Shown: positions 1 through 8,931 of the stretch, in pieces
Position numbering within the stretch: position 1 is the first letter of the stretch
How the letters are laid out: every line of letters begins with the position of its first letter
Assembly: GCA_964389685.1 (NCBI GenBank)
Contig: CAYMFM010000004.1
Span: 1-64,000 of the forward strand
From: G020353115 sp964389685
GTDB lineage: Bacteria; Bacteroidota; Bacteroidia; Bacteroidales; VadinHA17
Direction: 5' to 3'
Length of the DNA stretch: 64,000 bases
Translations under genes and position numbers: made by a program
The notes under the pieces: model-generated
Told to the model about the DNA's origin: nothing
Seen by the model: the letters and a program-made list of their open reading frames with translations, nothing else
The model's database searches: none

Positions 1-82
1 CAAGGTTCAGCAGAAATTCAATCTCCTGTGGCTGGTAATCCAGCAAAGTCAGGAAATGCCTGTTCTGTAAATTTATTGCCAT
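1..82 (-). CDS. Ornithine carbamoyltransferase, N-terminal fragment (cut by window edge)
   Basis: Reading leftwards from an ATG at 80-82 gives MAINLQNRHFLTLLDY followed by a QPQEIEFLLNL stretch and runs off the left edge. This matches the start of ornithine carbamoyltransferases, which begin with a short LxxRHFLTLxD(F/Y)xxxEIxxLL helix before the carbamoyl-phosphate site. Only 27 residues are visible, so catalytic motifs cannot be checked. The enzyme interconverts ornithine plus carbamoyl phosphate with citrulline. It lies directly downstream of carbamate kinase on the same strand, so a catabolic role (citrulline breakdown yielding carbamoyl phosphate for ATP) is likely. An anabolic ArgF or another transcarbamoylase such as the acetylornithine/succinylornithine type cannot be excluded from this fragment. 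Confidence 0.68.
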   Translation of the reverse strand, partial: MAINLQNRHFLTLLDYQPQEIEFLLNL

Positions 83-131
83 GATGATGATTATAGGTTA
101 TATATTATTTGTTTGTTACTCTGTTGGTTAA

Positions 132-235
132 TTGTCATACGCTTCGCTGTCATACCATTGTCATTCGTTGCACTGTCATACAGTTGTCATACGCTTCGCT
201 GTCATACAATTGTCATTCGTTGCACTGTCAAACAA
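132..235. repeat. Tandem repeat, four 26-bp units
   Basis: Four head-to-tail 26-bp units occupy 132-157, 158-183, 184-209 and 210-235. Units 1 and 3 (TTGTCATACGCTTCGCTGTC...) are nearly identical, as are units 2 and 4 (TTGTCATTCGTTGCACTGTC...), so it is also a 52-bp duplication. It lies between the carbamate kinase stop and the downstream transcarbamoylase start, so it would be transcribed if the two are co-transcribed. There are no spacers, so it is not a CRISPR. Confidence 0.85.
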
Positions 236-308
236 TTGCTTATGCATATGTTTATTGGTAATAGTATTTTTTTCTTGATTTAAGAAATAATCTTCATCAT
301 TTTCTGAC

Positions 309-352
309 TATTGTTTGACCATTGTATGACTATCATATGACCATTGTTTACC
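309..352. repeat. Four degenerate 11-bp units (YATTGTWTGAC)
   Basis: Four 11-bp units (309-319, 320-330, 331-341, 342-352) follow a YATTGTWTGAC pattern and end just before the carbamate kinase stop codon at 355. The reverse complement, GTCATACAAT, also appears inside the 26-bp repeat array at 201-210, so the two arrays are related and in opposite orientation and could pair in RNA. Confidence 0.6.
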
Positions 353-354
353 AA

Positions 355-1311
355 TCAATCCTCATACTCCATGGTGATTTTGGTGCCGTATTTTTTATCT
401 TCCAGTTTTGTTGCTTCGGTGATCACGCTTTTTATTCCTCCCTGTTTTATAAAGGAGAGGCATGCCCTGATTTTGGGTGCCATGCTTCCTTCGCTGAACA
501 TCCCCATCTCCAGGTATTTGAGGGTATCGGCATAGTTTAGGAATTCTTTCACTTCCTCGTCCGGTTTTTTATAATTGATGTAGACATAGGGGACATCTGT
601 CAGTATATAAAACTCATCTGCGTGTATTTTTACTGCCAGCAGGGCAGATGCAAGGTCTTTATCAATAACTGCCTCCACGGGTTGCACATCGTTTTTCTCA
701 TCGATATACACCGGGACTCCGCCTCCACCGGCAGCGATTACGATATTGCCTGAACGGGCCAATTGTTCCATAACATTATCATTCTGAATCCCGATGGGCA
801 TTGGAGAAGGAACAACTCTTCTCCATCCGCCTTCGGCTTTTACTTCCTGTTTGAATATCCATCCTTTGGCTTTATGAAGAGCATTAGCTTGCTCTTTGTA
901 ATAAATCTTGCCCACCCGCTTCTGGGGGTCCTGAAAAGCGGGGTCTTCTTTATTGACCATTACCTGTGTGACCATTGTTACCACATTCTTTTTAATTTTG
1001 TGCTTATTCAAGACATTCATGAACATCCTCTCGATCATGTATCCAATCCCGCCCTGTGAATCTGCAACGCATATATCAAGGGGCATCTGGGCAATAGTGT
1101 ACATCTGTTCACCGGCATCATTTCGCATGAGAATATTTCCAACCTGTGGACCATTGCCATGTGTGATCACCAGATCATATCCCTCCCGGATCAGGAAAAT
1201 GAGGTTTTCAAGGGTATCTGTTGTATTGGCTTCCTGCTCCTCAATGGTTCCCGCCTGGTTTCCCCTTAAGAGGGCATTACCTCCGAGAGCCACTACAGCT
1301 AATTTATTCAT
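355..1311 (-). CDS. arcC: Carbamate kinase
   Basis: Reversibly transfers phosphate from carbamoyl phosphate to ADP, giving ATP, CO2 and ammonia; it is the last step of arginine/citrulline catabolism. The 318-residue product has the family's usual length. Visible motifs are the N-terminal VVALGGNALL glycine loop, the THGNGPQVGN substrate/phosphate loop near residue 55, and a glycine cluster AAGGGGVPVY near residue 215. An in-frame extension upstream to 1479 exists, but the family starts at MNKLAVVALGG, so ATG 1309-1311 is chosen. A TAGATTTG promoter element sits about 36 bp upstream. The transcarbamoylase fragment lies downstream on the same strand, with the repeat arrays in between. Confidence 0.95.
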   Translation of the reverse strand: MNKLAVVALGGNALLRGNQAGTIEEQEANTTDTLENLIFLIREGYDLVITHGNGPQVGNILMRNDAGEQMYTIAQMPLDICVADSQGGIGYMIERMFMNVLNKHKIKKNVVTMVTQVMVNKEDPAFQDPQKRVGKIYYKEQANALHKAKGWIFKQEVKAEGGWRRVVPSPMPIGIQNDNVMEQLARSGNIVIAAGGGGVPVYIDEKNDVQPVEAVIDKDLASALLAVKIHADEFYILTDVPYVYINYKKPDEEVKEFLNYADTLKYLEMGMFSEGSMAPKIRACLSFIKQGGIKSVITEATKLEDKKYGTKITMEYED

Positions 1312-1346
1312 AGTCAATTTTTTATGAATTATTTTTTGACGAATTA

Positions 1347-1354
1347 CAAATCTA
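1347..1354 (-). promoter_or_regulatory. Candidate -7 element (TAGATTTG) for arcC
   Basis: On the minus strand this reads TAGATTTG, an exact match to the Bacteroidota sigma-A -7 consensus TAnnTTTG, 36 bp upstream of the carbamate kinase ATG. No clear TTTG -33 element is present at 19-21 bp spacing. Confidence 0.45.
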
Positions 1355-1523
1355 TGCATTTTTTTGTAAACAGTTTGTATGGATTGCTTATTTTGCACTT
1401 CGGTCCGGTGAATATTTCCAGCAATCATGACAAACGGTGCACTTATCAAAATAATCGCAACGTAAAAAACGTTTATCAAATTAATTTTCTAAATTTAGCT
1501 TTCTTGTATCTTTATTCCTGTTT

Positions 1524-2216
1524 GTGAACGGTAATCAAGTCCATATCATTGTCACCGTACTACTTTTAATCCTTGTTAGTTCCTGTGGAGACACAAACGA
1601 CAGAGATTTTCGGGAAGGAGAGATCCATTACAGCATTACTTATCTGGAGAGCAACCTTGGCAAGATTCCGGCCGAATTGTTGCCAAATGAGATGACGATG
1701 AAATTCAGGAACGATGCAGTAATGACGGAAATTGATGGCATTTTTGGTTATTTTAACATCAGCAATGTCACCAACAGCAAAAATTCGGATAACATTACCT
1801 ATTTGAAAGTGATGAACAAGAAGTTTTATTTTGAGGGGAAGCCAGGTGAGATTGCTCCGGGTTTCAGGCTGATGGCTAATATGGATATCGAGATTGTTGA
1901 TGGAGGAAAAGAGATATGCGGTTTCAATTGTGAGCAGGCAATGATCCGGCTGCCTGAAATCGCAGATGATCCGATTCCGGTATTTTTCACGCGAGAAATT
2001 GGTGTAAGAGATCCCAATTCTGCCACACCGTACAAGGAGATTGATGGTGTCCTGCTGGAATTTTATCTTACGTTGAGTAATTTAAAAATGAAGCTCATAG
2101 CGGAAAACGTCTATTCAAAGCCAGTATCTGACAAGAAGTTTGATCGCCCGCCGGACTACCTGAGGATCTCAAAACCGATCATGGAAAGCATACTGGACTC
2201 TCTTATGGTGAACTGA
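1524..2216 (+). CDS. Uncharacterised lipoprotein (possibly DUF4412/GLPGLI-like)
   Basis: A 230-residue protein beginning with GTG at 1524. Residues 1-21 form a lipoprotein signal peptide with lipobox LVSSC (Cys21), so the mature protein should be lipid-anchored in the envelope. The rest is a beta-rich soluble domain starting with GEIHYSITYLES. That layout, with strands such as KFYFEGKPGE, resembles small Bacteroidota envelope domains like DUF4412 or GLPGLI, but I cannot assign a family with certainty. Its stop codon overlaps the FtsK start by one base (TGATG), so it is translationally coupled to ftsK and may be part of a cell-envelope operon with ftsK and lolA. Confidence 0.85.
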   Translation: MNGNQVHIIVTVLLLILVSSCGDTNDRDFREGEIHYSITYLESNLGKIPAELLPNEMTMKFRNDAVMTEIDGIFGYFNISNVTNSKNSDNITYLKVMNKKFYFEGKPGEIAPGFRLMANMDIEIVDGGKEICGFNCEQAMIRLPEIADDPIPVFFTREIGVRDPNSATPYKEIDGVLLEFYLTLSNLKMKLIAENVYSKPVSDKKFDRPPDYLRISKPIMESILDSLMVN

Positions 2217-4591
2217 TGGCAAAGAGGAACAAATCGAAACAGAAATCGCAAAGAAAGAGCAGGTTGATCATGTTTTTCAGAGATGATCGCACAAAGCTTG
2301 TTCTTGGCCTTTCCATCATTGTTTTTGCCCTCTATCTTTCCCTGGCTTTTATATCCTATCTTTTCTCCTGGAAAATTGATCAAAGTTTCGAATGGTCAAG
2401 GATTTTTTCAGGTCCGGAGGTACAGGTCGAGAACTGGTCAGGAAAAACCGGAGCCTGGTTTGCTTATTTGTTCATGGACCGCTGGTTTGGCATTGCTTCT
2501 TTTTCCATCCCTTTTTTACTTCTGATCATAGGATTAAGGTTACTGAACCTGAAATTATTACCCCTCTGGAGAACCATCAAAATTACAGTGGTTGCCACGA
2601 TTTTACTATCGGTAACTTTCGGATATCTTTTTAGCAATTCGGGTGGTTTTCTGGGCAGCGGACTGGGAGGAAATCATGGTTTTGTTGTGAGTAACTGGCT
2701 TAACGCATTTATCGGAAAGATTGGAACAGCATTTCTTTTACTGGTTGCAATCATCGCTTTCTTCCTTTTTTCCTTCAACGTTTATTTTCCATGGATACGT
2801 TTTCGAAAGAAGGAGAAGGATGTAACGGGTGAACAGGAACCGGTGGGTGGTAAGGGTATCGTATCGGTTTTGCCCGGGGATGATGAAGAGGAAGAGGGGG
2901 ATGAGACCGATTATGATCCATTTGATGACAAGCCGGGTAAGGAAGAAACAGCTGCAGTGGATGACAACGCGGGTAATAAGGATGGTGTGAAGATGACCGT
3001 AGAAGAAAAGAGGGAAAATGATCTGTACGATGAAAGTGAGATAGAACGGAGGCCCCTGGAGCCTTATGATCCGACGCTCGATCTTTCTTCCTACACTCCG
3101 CCTCCTGTTTCGCTGCTTGATCAATATGATGGTGAAGATTCCACGGTCAGCAAGGAGGAATTAATCGGCAATAAGAACAGAATCGTTGAGACGCTTGCTA
3201 ACTACAAGATCCAGATTGACCGGATCAAAGCAACCATTGGCCCGGCGGTTACCCTCTATGAAATAGTTCCTGCACCCGGTGTACGAATATCCAAGATCAA
3301 GAACCTGGAAGATGATATTGCCTTAAGCCTATCCGCTCTCGGAATCCGGATCATTGCTCCCATACCCGGGAGGGGAACAATTGGCATTGAGGTTCCGAAC
3401 CAGAACCCGGAGATCGTTACGATGCGATCGATGATTACATCACGTAAGTTCCAGGAGTCGGACTTTGACCTGGGTGTTGCGATAGGGAAGACTATTTCAA
3501 ATGAAACCTATGTTGTTGACTTGACCCAAATGCCACACCTTTTAATTGCCGGCGCTACCGGACAGGGGAAATCGGTCGGTTTAAATGCTATCATTGCATC
3601 CCTTCTCTACAAGAAGCATCCGTCGGAATTGAAATTTGTGCTGATTGATCCGAAAAAGGTGGAACTAACCCTCTATACACGGTTAGAAAGGCATTTTCTT
3701 GCGAAGATTCCGGGGATCGAAGAACCCATCATTACGGATACTCAGAGTGTAATCAATACATTGAACTCACTGACCATTGAAATGGATCAACGCTACGATC
3801 TGTTGAAAATGGGTCAGGTGCGTAACATCAAAGAATACAATACAAAATTCAAGGAGCGCAAGCTGAATCCTGATAAGGGGCACCGCTATTTGCCCTACAT
3901 TGTGCTGATCGTTGATGAATTTGCAGATCTGATCATGACTGCCGGAAAAGAGATTGAAACGCCTCTGGCAAGGTTAGCTCAGATTGCCAGGGCTGTTGGT
4001 ATTCATCTGGTTATAGCAACACAACGACCAACCACCAACATCATCACAGGGGTTATCAAAGCCAACTTTCCCGTTCGGATTGCATTCCGTGTGACTTCCA
4101 TGATAGACTCAAGGACGATCCTTGACAGCCCGGGAGCCAATCAACTGGTTGGGCGTGGGGATATGCTCATACTCCCGGGAGGGAGTGACCTTATCAGGCT
4201 CCAGTGTGCATTTATTGGTAGCAATGAGATCGACCGGATTACTGATTTTATCGGTTCACAGAGAGGTTACCCAACGGCATTCATGCTTCCCGAATATTCA
4301 GACGATACGTCGGATGAACTGGATGAGATTGATCTGCAAAAGCGCGATCCTCTGTTCGATGAAGCGGCCAGAATGGTGGTTTTGCACCAGCAGGGTTCAA
4401 CTTCACTGATCCAGCGAAAATTATCCATTGGTTACAACCGTGCAGGCAGGATAATTGATCAACTCGAAGCAGCAGGGATTGTCGGGCCATTTGAAGGGAG
4501 CAAAGCGCGGCAGGTTCTGCTGACAGATGAATACTCTTTGGAACAGTTTTTGCGAAAACTGGATGAAAGCTCTTCATTGGGAACGGAGTAA
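2216..4591 (+). CDS. ftsK: DNA translocase FtsK
   Basis: Hexameric ATP-driven DNA pump at the division septum that clears and aligns chromosome termini. The 791-residue protein has four N-terminal membrane helices (about 28-50, 92-112, 120-140, 165-190), an acidic linker (about 200-300), an FtsK alpha/beta motor with Walker A GATGQGKS (446-453) and Walker B IVLIVDEFAD (562-571), and a C-terminal winged-helix gamma domain (about 712-770) that normally reads polar KOPS-like DNA sites. Length and order are standard. The ATG overlaps the upstream lipoprotein stop. lolA starts 13 bp after its stop, so the three genes probably form one operon. Confidence 0.97.
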   Translation: MAKRNKSKQKSQRKSRLIMFFRDDRTKLVLGLSIIVFALYLSLAFISYLFSWKIDQSFEWSRIFSGPEVQVENWSGKTGAWFAYLFMDRWFGIASFSIPFLLLIIGLRLLNLKLLPLWRTIKITVVATILLSVTFGYLFSNSGGFLGSGLGGNHGFVVSNWLNAFIGKIGTAFLLLVAIIAFFLFSFNVYFPWIRFRKKEKDVTGEQEPVGGKGIVSVLPGDDEEEEGDETDYDPFDDKPGKEETAAVDDNAGNKDGVKMTVEEKRENDLYDESEIERRPLEPYDPTLDLSSYTPPPVSLLDQYDGEDSTVSKEELIGNKNRIVETLANYKIQIDRIKATIGPAVTLYEIVPAPGVRISKIKNLEDDIALSLSALGIRIIAPIPGRGTIGIEVPNQNPEIVTMRSMITSRKFQESDFDLGVAIGKTISNETYVVDLTQMPHLLIAGATGQGKSVGLNAIIASLLYKKHPSELKFVLIDPKKVELTLYTRLERHFLAKIPGIEEPIITDTQSVINTLNSLTIEMDQRYDLLKMGQVRNIKEYNTKFKERKLNPDKGHRYLPYIVLIVDEFADLIMTAGKEIETPLARLAQIARAVGIHLVIATQRPTTNIITGVIKANFPVRIAFRVTSMIDSRTILDSPGANQLVGRGDMLILPGGSDLIRLQCAFIGSNEIDRITDFIGSQRGYPTAFMLPEYSDDTSDELDEIDLQKRDPLFDEAARMVVLHQQGSTSLIQRKLSIGYNRAGRIIDQLEAAGIVGPFEGSKARQVLLTDEYSLEQFLRKLDESSSLGTE

Positions 4592-4604
4592 ATATCAAAA
4601 TTAC

Positions 4605-5252
4605 ATGATACGACTTTTTTATATCATCATTCTGACATTGCTTGCTTCCACCGCTATTGCCCAGGATGAGGAAACAGCAAAAAGAATCCTGGATGAGTTC
4701 TCTGATAAACTGAACACTTACAAGTCGGTGAAAGCAACATTTACCTTTACGGATATTAACCTGAGGGAAGATACCCAAGACAGTTATGAAGGCGACATAA
4801 CCTTCAAAGGGGAGATGTTCCGTCTCAATATCCTTGAAACAGAAAACTGGTTCAACGGCAAAATATTGTGGAACTACCTACCGGATGTAAATGAAGTCAA
4901 TGTTTCCGAGCCCGATCAGGAAGATGATGTGATTCTGAATAATCCCTTTCGTCTGTTCGAGTCCTATGAAACCAGGTTTAAGTGTGGTTTTCTTGGAGAA
5001 ACGAGCGAAGGGAACCACGCCGTGTACGAAATTGACCTGATTCCCCTGGATCTTGGTGTTGAGTATTCAAGGATCAGGATCAGGATTTTGAAAAACAGCA
5101 TGGAACTTCTCTCTGCACAGTACTTTAAGAAAGATGGCAATCATTATTTGATCGAGGTATCATCCCTTTCCACCAATCTTGACCTTCCCGATTCGTACTT
5201 TTCCTTTAACGTTAATGAACATCCCGGAGTAGAGGTGATTGATTTACGATAA
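4605..5252 (+). CDS. lolA: Outer-membrane lipoprotein carrier protein LolA
   Basis: Periplasmic chaperone that ferries lipoproteins from the inner-membrane LolCDE machine to the outer membrane. The 215-residue product has a signal peptide (MIRLFYIIILTLLASTAIAQ, cleavage after AxA near residue 19) and the LolA half-barrel pattern: a helix with DEFSDKLNTYKSVKATFTF, then strands with FKGEMFRLN and a WNYLPDVNEVNV segment. ATG at 4605-4607 is chosen over an in-frame codon at 4527 because the latter lies inside ftsK and would block the signal peptide. FtsK followed by LolA is a familiar order in Bacteroidota. A second LolA-like protein is at 47354-48091. Confidence 0.92.
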   Translation: MIRLFYIIILTLLASTAIAQDEETAKRILDEFSDKLNTYKSVKATFTFTDINLREDTQDSYEGDITFKGEMFRLNILETENWFNGKILWNYLPDVNEVNVSEPDQEDDVILNNPFRLFESYETRFKCGFLGETSEGNHAVYEIDLIPLDLGVEYSRIRIRILKNSMELLSAQYFKKDGNHYLIEVSSLSTNLDLPDSYFSFNVNEHPGVEVIDLR

Positions 5253-5527
5253 TATTGGCTGCTTATTAGTTGGATTCATGCATAAGACAGATTACGGAGA
5301 AGGAGTTCATGAAGGTGGAGGATTGATGTAATTTACTCGCCCTGATAAATCATTCCTCGTGTAATTCACTTTCCGCCGGCGGATAACGTAATTCGTTCGT
5401 TCGCCACCTGACTGCCGTGTATTTCTTCAATATTTAGGTAACAGATTTTTGATTCATATTTTATGATCTATTTAGCTATCCAATAGACGAATTTTTCATG
5501 CGTATTCTGGAGTATATAAAGAAGAGA

Positions 5528-5599
5528 ATCCCGGAGGGATTAAAGTATGAATAGCCCGGTACAAGCCCCGACAATCTCGTCGGAGCGCAGTGCCGGGTA
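5528..5599. repeat. Double-hairpin REP-like unit, copy 1
   Basis: Small hairpin ATCCC-GGA-GGGAT (5528-5540) is joined by TAAAGTATGAATAG to a larger hairpin CCCGGTAC...GTGCCGGG with an inner CCGAC/GTCGG stem (to 5599). Read on the minus strand the linker is CTATTCATACTTTA, which matches the linkers of the other units at 5957-6006 and 8932-8980. Confidence 0.55.
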
Positions 5600-5610
5600 T
5601 TGAGATGAGA

Positions 5611-5852
5611 CTTAACCCGAAAAATTCTTTGAATTTTTCGCCATTTATGGCTGACGAAAAGTCAAATTCAAGTATGTTAACTGTTTCACTCAACAGTTAT
5701 CTTCAAAACTGATGAAAATTTCATACCCAAACTTGAGGGTATTGAATTTGACTTTTATCAGGGTTAACCCTGACATATATAATTGATAATCAATAGATTT
5801 CAATTATGTGTCGTCATTATTCATGCTGAATGCATGAATAATTCGGGTTAAG
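5611..5852. repeat. Foldback (nested inverted repeat) element, 242 bp
   Basis: The ends are an 11-bp inverted pair, CTTAACCCGAA at the left and TTCGGGTTAAG at the right. Inside is a second perfect pair, AAAAGTCAAATTCAA (5657-5671) against TTGAATTTGACTTTT (5742-5756). The loop holds smaller hairpins AACTGTT/AACAGTT (5679-5698) and ATACCC/GGGTAT (about 5723-5742), and the right half has the palindrome TCAGGGTTAACCCTGA (5758-5773) and ATTATTCATG...CATGAATAAT. No open reading frame of note lies inside. It could be a MITE-like or structured RNA element. Confidence 0.6.
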
Positions 5853-5866
5853 ACCAACCCCGGATG

Positions 5867-5886
5867 CCTGCCTGCCGGCAGGCAGG
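5867..5886. repeat. 20-bp perfect palindrome (CCTGCC)
   Basis: CCTGCCTGCCGGCAGGCAGG is fully self-complementary and is enclosed by AACCCC/GGGGTT. Shorter relatives with the CCTGCCGGCAGG or GCCTGC...GCAGGC theme occur near 9570-9590, 44652-44668 and 60194-60230, always between genes. Confidence 0.65.
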
Positions 5887-5956
5887 GGGTTGAATATTAT
5901 TACGTTAAAAAGAAACATTCAACCCCTTTAGGGTTGTAAATCATCTGTTACAAAGC

Positions 5957-6006
5957 ACCACCGGTGACAACCGGTGGTTATTCAATGTTCTACCCCTGTC
6001 GGGGTA
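5957..6006. repeat. Double-hairpin REP-like unit, copy 2
   Basis: ACCACCGG-TGACAA-CCGGTGGT (5957-5978) is linked by TATTCAATGTTC to TACCCC-TGTC-GGGGTA (5991-6006). The hairpin, YTATTSA-type linker, hairpin layout is shared with the units at 5528-5599 and 8932-8980 although the stems differ in sequence. Confidence 0.55.
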
Positions 6007-6290
6007 TGATAATGATTTTAAATCAAAATTAAGTTGAACAAGACAGAATATCACGTAAGAATAAATAAGAAGAACAACATTGTTACCGAAATTGTGAAGT
6101 ATTACACTGCTGGCGGACTCACTGTTATTTATACGCTGACGCGAATGTTATTCATTGTTATTACACATTATTTAGCACTTACCGGGAATCACTTAATAAC
6201 GGTCGCATAGCGACCAAATAACCATAAATAACGCTCCCGAAGGGAGCAAATAACCACTTAATTATTACCACTTTCCCATTACTGATTAAC

Positions 6291-8444
6291 TTATCCCTCT
6301 ACTTTAGGATATTCAATCCGGGTGTGGTAGATATTTGCCAACCGCTTTTTAAATACCTGTTTGATAGCATCAATGTTTTTAAAGGTAATGGGTGAATCGT
6401 AGAACTGGCTCTCTTTGACCTGATAATCGATAATTGCATCGACCAGTTCATCGATTGTTTCCTGAGAATAGGACTTAAGGCTTCTGGAAGAAGCTTCGAC
6501 GGAATCAGCCATCATCAGAACAGCCGTTTCATTGGAGAAGGGTTTCGGTCCAGGATAGGAGAAACGTTTTGGATCGACCTCTCCTTCGGGGAATTTTTTG
6601 ATGTAGGACCGGTAAAAATACTGGACCTTTGTTGTTCCATGGTGGGTTTGTATAAAATCTATGATCTGTGAAGGGAGTTTGTGCTTTTTTGCCATTTCAA
6701 CCCCTTTTTGTACATGACCGATGATGATTTCTGCACTTGCATCGAATTCAAGAGCATCGTGGGGGTTATATCCGTCTCTCTGATTTTCGATAAAATAAAT
6801 GGGATTCTCCATTTTACCAATATCGTGATACAGGGCACCTGTACGGACAAGAAGCGGATTGCCTCCAATAACCCGTATGGCTTCCTCAGCGAGGTTACTG
6901 ACCTGCAGGGAGTGCTGGAAAGATCCGGGGGCTTTTTCAGCAAGCTTTCGCAATAAGGGTTGATTGGTATCGGAAAGCTCCATCAAAGTTGCATCGGATA
7001 GAAATCCAAATGTTTTTTCAAATACAAAAATGAGTGGATAAGATAACAATATCAATCCACTGTTTCCTGCAAACCAGGCATAATCGATCCATTCGATGCT
7101 ACTGAAATTACCTTCCTGGATGATAGCCATTCCGAAATAGACAAAGCCGTAACTGACAAAAATGAGGACAGCGGTCAGGAATAATTTTCCGCGGCGATAA
7201 ATGTTCGTGAGGCTAAAAAGTGCAACGATACCGGCTATGATATTCAGGAATACAAATTCGAAAGCATTGGGCACCAGGAACCCGATAATCATGAGTGTGA
7301 TCATATGGATGAACAGGGCAAGTCGTGCATCATAAAATGTCCTGATAATAATGGGGACGATGGCAAATGGTACGAGAAAGATACTGACTGCACGGGTTTT
7401 CAGGATCATACTGGCAATGAAAACAAAAAGCACTAGCAGGAACAGGATAAAAACGGATTTGAGGTTATCCTGGTAAATCTCGTTACGGAAGTGGTATAGG
7501 AAAAGAAAAAGTACCAGGATAGAAATAAAGAGAAGAATGATCTGCCCGGCAATGATCAGCAAATAGTTGGAAGAGTAACCCATCCGGGTTTCGTATTCCT
7601 GACGCAGCGATTCCAGGATCCGGAATTTCTGATGTGAGACCACTTCACCACGTGAAATGATCCGTTCACCCATCTGGACCATACCCTGTGTCAGTGAAAT
7701 TTCACCGATCAGACTCTCTTTTACTGTATTTGATGTTTCCTCATCATAGGTAAGGTTGGGTTCGATAAACTCATTCAGATTCAATTTTCTGAAAAATTCA
7801 AGGGTCCGTTCCTCACCTTCCCTCATGTCTTCAAGTTTCATTGAATTCACAGCATTCACCATGTATTCATAGGCTGATTTTTGAGTAAAAACCTCAGAAT
7901 AATCATACTCTTCTGCTATTTTACCCTTCATCAGCACGATCGATAATTGTTGGTTATCAACACGTTCAAGTACATCTTGTACGCCGACTATCCCTTTTGA
8001 ATAGACAAACTCGAGCAATTTGGAGGCAAAACTTTTATATCTTTCTTCTGTTTCTAATAGTTGTCTATCTCTCCACCTCGCTTCGTTCAGCTCTTCTGTA
8101 ATGCCATACTCCTCTTCCAGATGAGTTTTCCATACCTCGTTGAATATCTCATAAAACCGGTTCAGTTGATTTATTACCAGAACACTATCATATCGAAAAT
8201 AGGGCTTGAATTCCCGGAGGATACTATCCCGCTCACTAGTAATTTCATTTTCCAATTTGTGAATGGGGAAATCATGCGGAGCAATAAGATCTTCGTGCAT
8301 CCATGGCCTTCCTCTCTGGTATTCATACTTGAATTTACCCTCCCTCGGAAAGAGGTAGACAAGAAAAGTAACTGAGCACAGGATGATCATAATCCTCAGG
8401 ATGACTTTTTTATTTTCCCTGATAAACTGTAGTGCCTTTTTCAT
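6291..8444 (-). CDS. 7TM receptor with HD hydrolase domain (PgpH family)
   Basis: The 717-residue protein has one N-terminal membrane helix (about 14-32), a large extracytoplasmic 7TMR-HDED-type region (about 35-290), seven membrane helices (about 293-480) and a cytoplasmic HD domain. The metal ligands are visible: His511, His540-Asp541 in ALYHDIGK, His577, and the HH pair at 601-602 in QTHHGTT. This is the domain order of PgpH, a c-di-AMP phosphodiesterase; assignment of the substrate here is by family only. Start MKKALQF is supported by a TACCTTTG -7 element about 55 bp upstream. It is flanked on both sides by repeat-rich tracts, so it is probably monocistronic. Confidence 0.92.
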   Translation of the reverse strand: MKKALQFIRENKKVILRIMIILCSVTFLVYLFPREGKFKYEYQRGRPWMHEDLIAPHDFPIHKLENEITSERDSILREFKPYFRYDSVLVINQLNRFYEIFNEVWKTHLEEEYGITEELNEARWRDRQLLETEERYKSFASKLLEFVYSKGIVGVQDVLERVDNQQLSIVLMKGKIAEEYDYSEVFTQKSAYEYMVNAVNSMKLEDMREGEERTLEFFRKLNLNEFIEPNLTYDEETSNTVKESLIGEISLTQGMVQMGERIISRGEVVSHQKFRILESLRQEYETRMGYSSNYLLIIAGQIILLFISILVLFLFLYHFRNEIYQDNLKSVFILFLLVLFVFIASMILKTRAVSIFLVPFAIVPIIIRTFYDARLALFIHMITLMIIGFLVPNAFEFVFLNIIAGIVALFSLTNIYRRGKLFLTAVLIFVSYGFVYFGMAIIQEGNFSSIEWIDYAWFAGNSGLILLSYPLIFVFEKTFGFLSDATLMELSDTNQPLLRKLAEKAPGSFQHSLQVSNLAEEAIRVIGGNPLLVRTGALYHDIGKMENPIYFIENQRDGYNPHDALEFDASAEIIIGHVQKGVEMAKKHKLPSQIIDFIQTHHGTTKVQYFYRSYIKKFPEGEVDPKRFSYPGPKPFSNETAVLMMADSVEASSRSLKSYSQETIDELVDAIIDYQVKESQFYDSPITFKNIDAIKQVFKKRLANIYHTRIEYPKVEG

Positions 8445-8498
8445 TCGTTCAGGTATCTATAAATCACATACATGCAATTCCTCAGAATGGAATCGTCA

Positions 8499-8506
8499 CA
8501 AAGGTA
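8499..8506 (-). promoter_or_regulatory. Candidate -7 element (TACCTTTG) for the HD gene
   Basis: Minus-strand TACCTTTG is an exact TAnnTTTG match 55 bp upstream of the 7TM-HD start codon, predicting a leader of about 50 nt. A TTTG -33 element at standard spacing is not evident. Confidence 0.45.
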
Positions 8507-8931
8507 AAACATTATTTTGAAATGCAGTATCGCATTTCGTTGGTCGGTTACGAATCCCGTTTCGAAATCCGGTTACGAAATTTGGGACAATGGAATCACT
8601 CAGGAATGCTAATCACCTTCGGGATAAAATCATCCTGGTACTTTGGTTCGTTTCTTTTGATCGTTCAACCCCGAAGGGCTCATGAACACCTTTGAAAATA
8701 AACAATTAAGTGAGTAAAAGAGATGAACTGGGATTTCCTCGAAGGGGTCCCTATGAAATAATCCCATGGTATTGGATATTCGTCATGGTACGTTGCTATT
8801 TCACAGGGCCTGTAGCAAATCGATCCATTTGGGATTCTCTCATTAATAAGGGTTCCTGCATTCCGCCGGATGAAACGTATGGTTTTTCAAACAACCAAGC
8901 AGTTCCGGCAATTTATGTTGCGTTACCTTTA

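Larger units (their letters stand above)
5253..6290. repeat. 1-kb gene-free tract crowded with palindromes
   Basis: I see no credible gene here. The tract holds many perfect or near-perfect inverted repeats: TCCGCCGGCGGA (5382-5393), ATCCCGGAGGGAT (5528-5540), a CCCGG...CCGGG cruciform (5554-5599), the foldback element at 5611-5852, a 20-bp palindrome (5867-5886), ACCACCGG...CCGGTGGT (5957-5978), TACCCCTGTCGGGGTA (5991-6006), GGTCGCATAGCGACC (6201-6215) and GCTCCCGAAGGGAGC (6233-6247). This resembles a REP-like repeat cluster. Whether any is a terminator for lolA or for the minus-strand HD gene is unclear. Confidence 0.6.

Noticed and set aside
132..235. CRISPR array
   Set aside because: Units are head to tail without spacers and there is no cas gene nearby.
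5253..6290. tRNA, rRNA or group II intron
   Set aside because: No tRNA T-loop consensus or intron reverse-transcriptase frame was seen; the inverted repeats are not cloverleaf-spaced.
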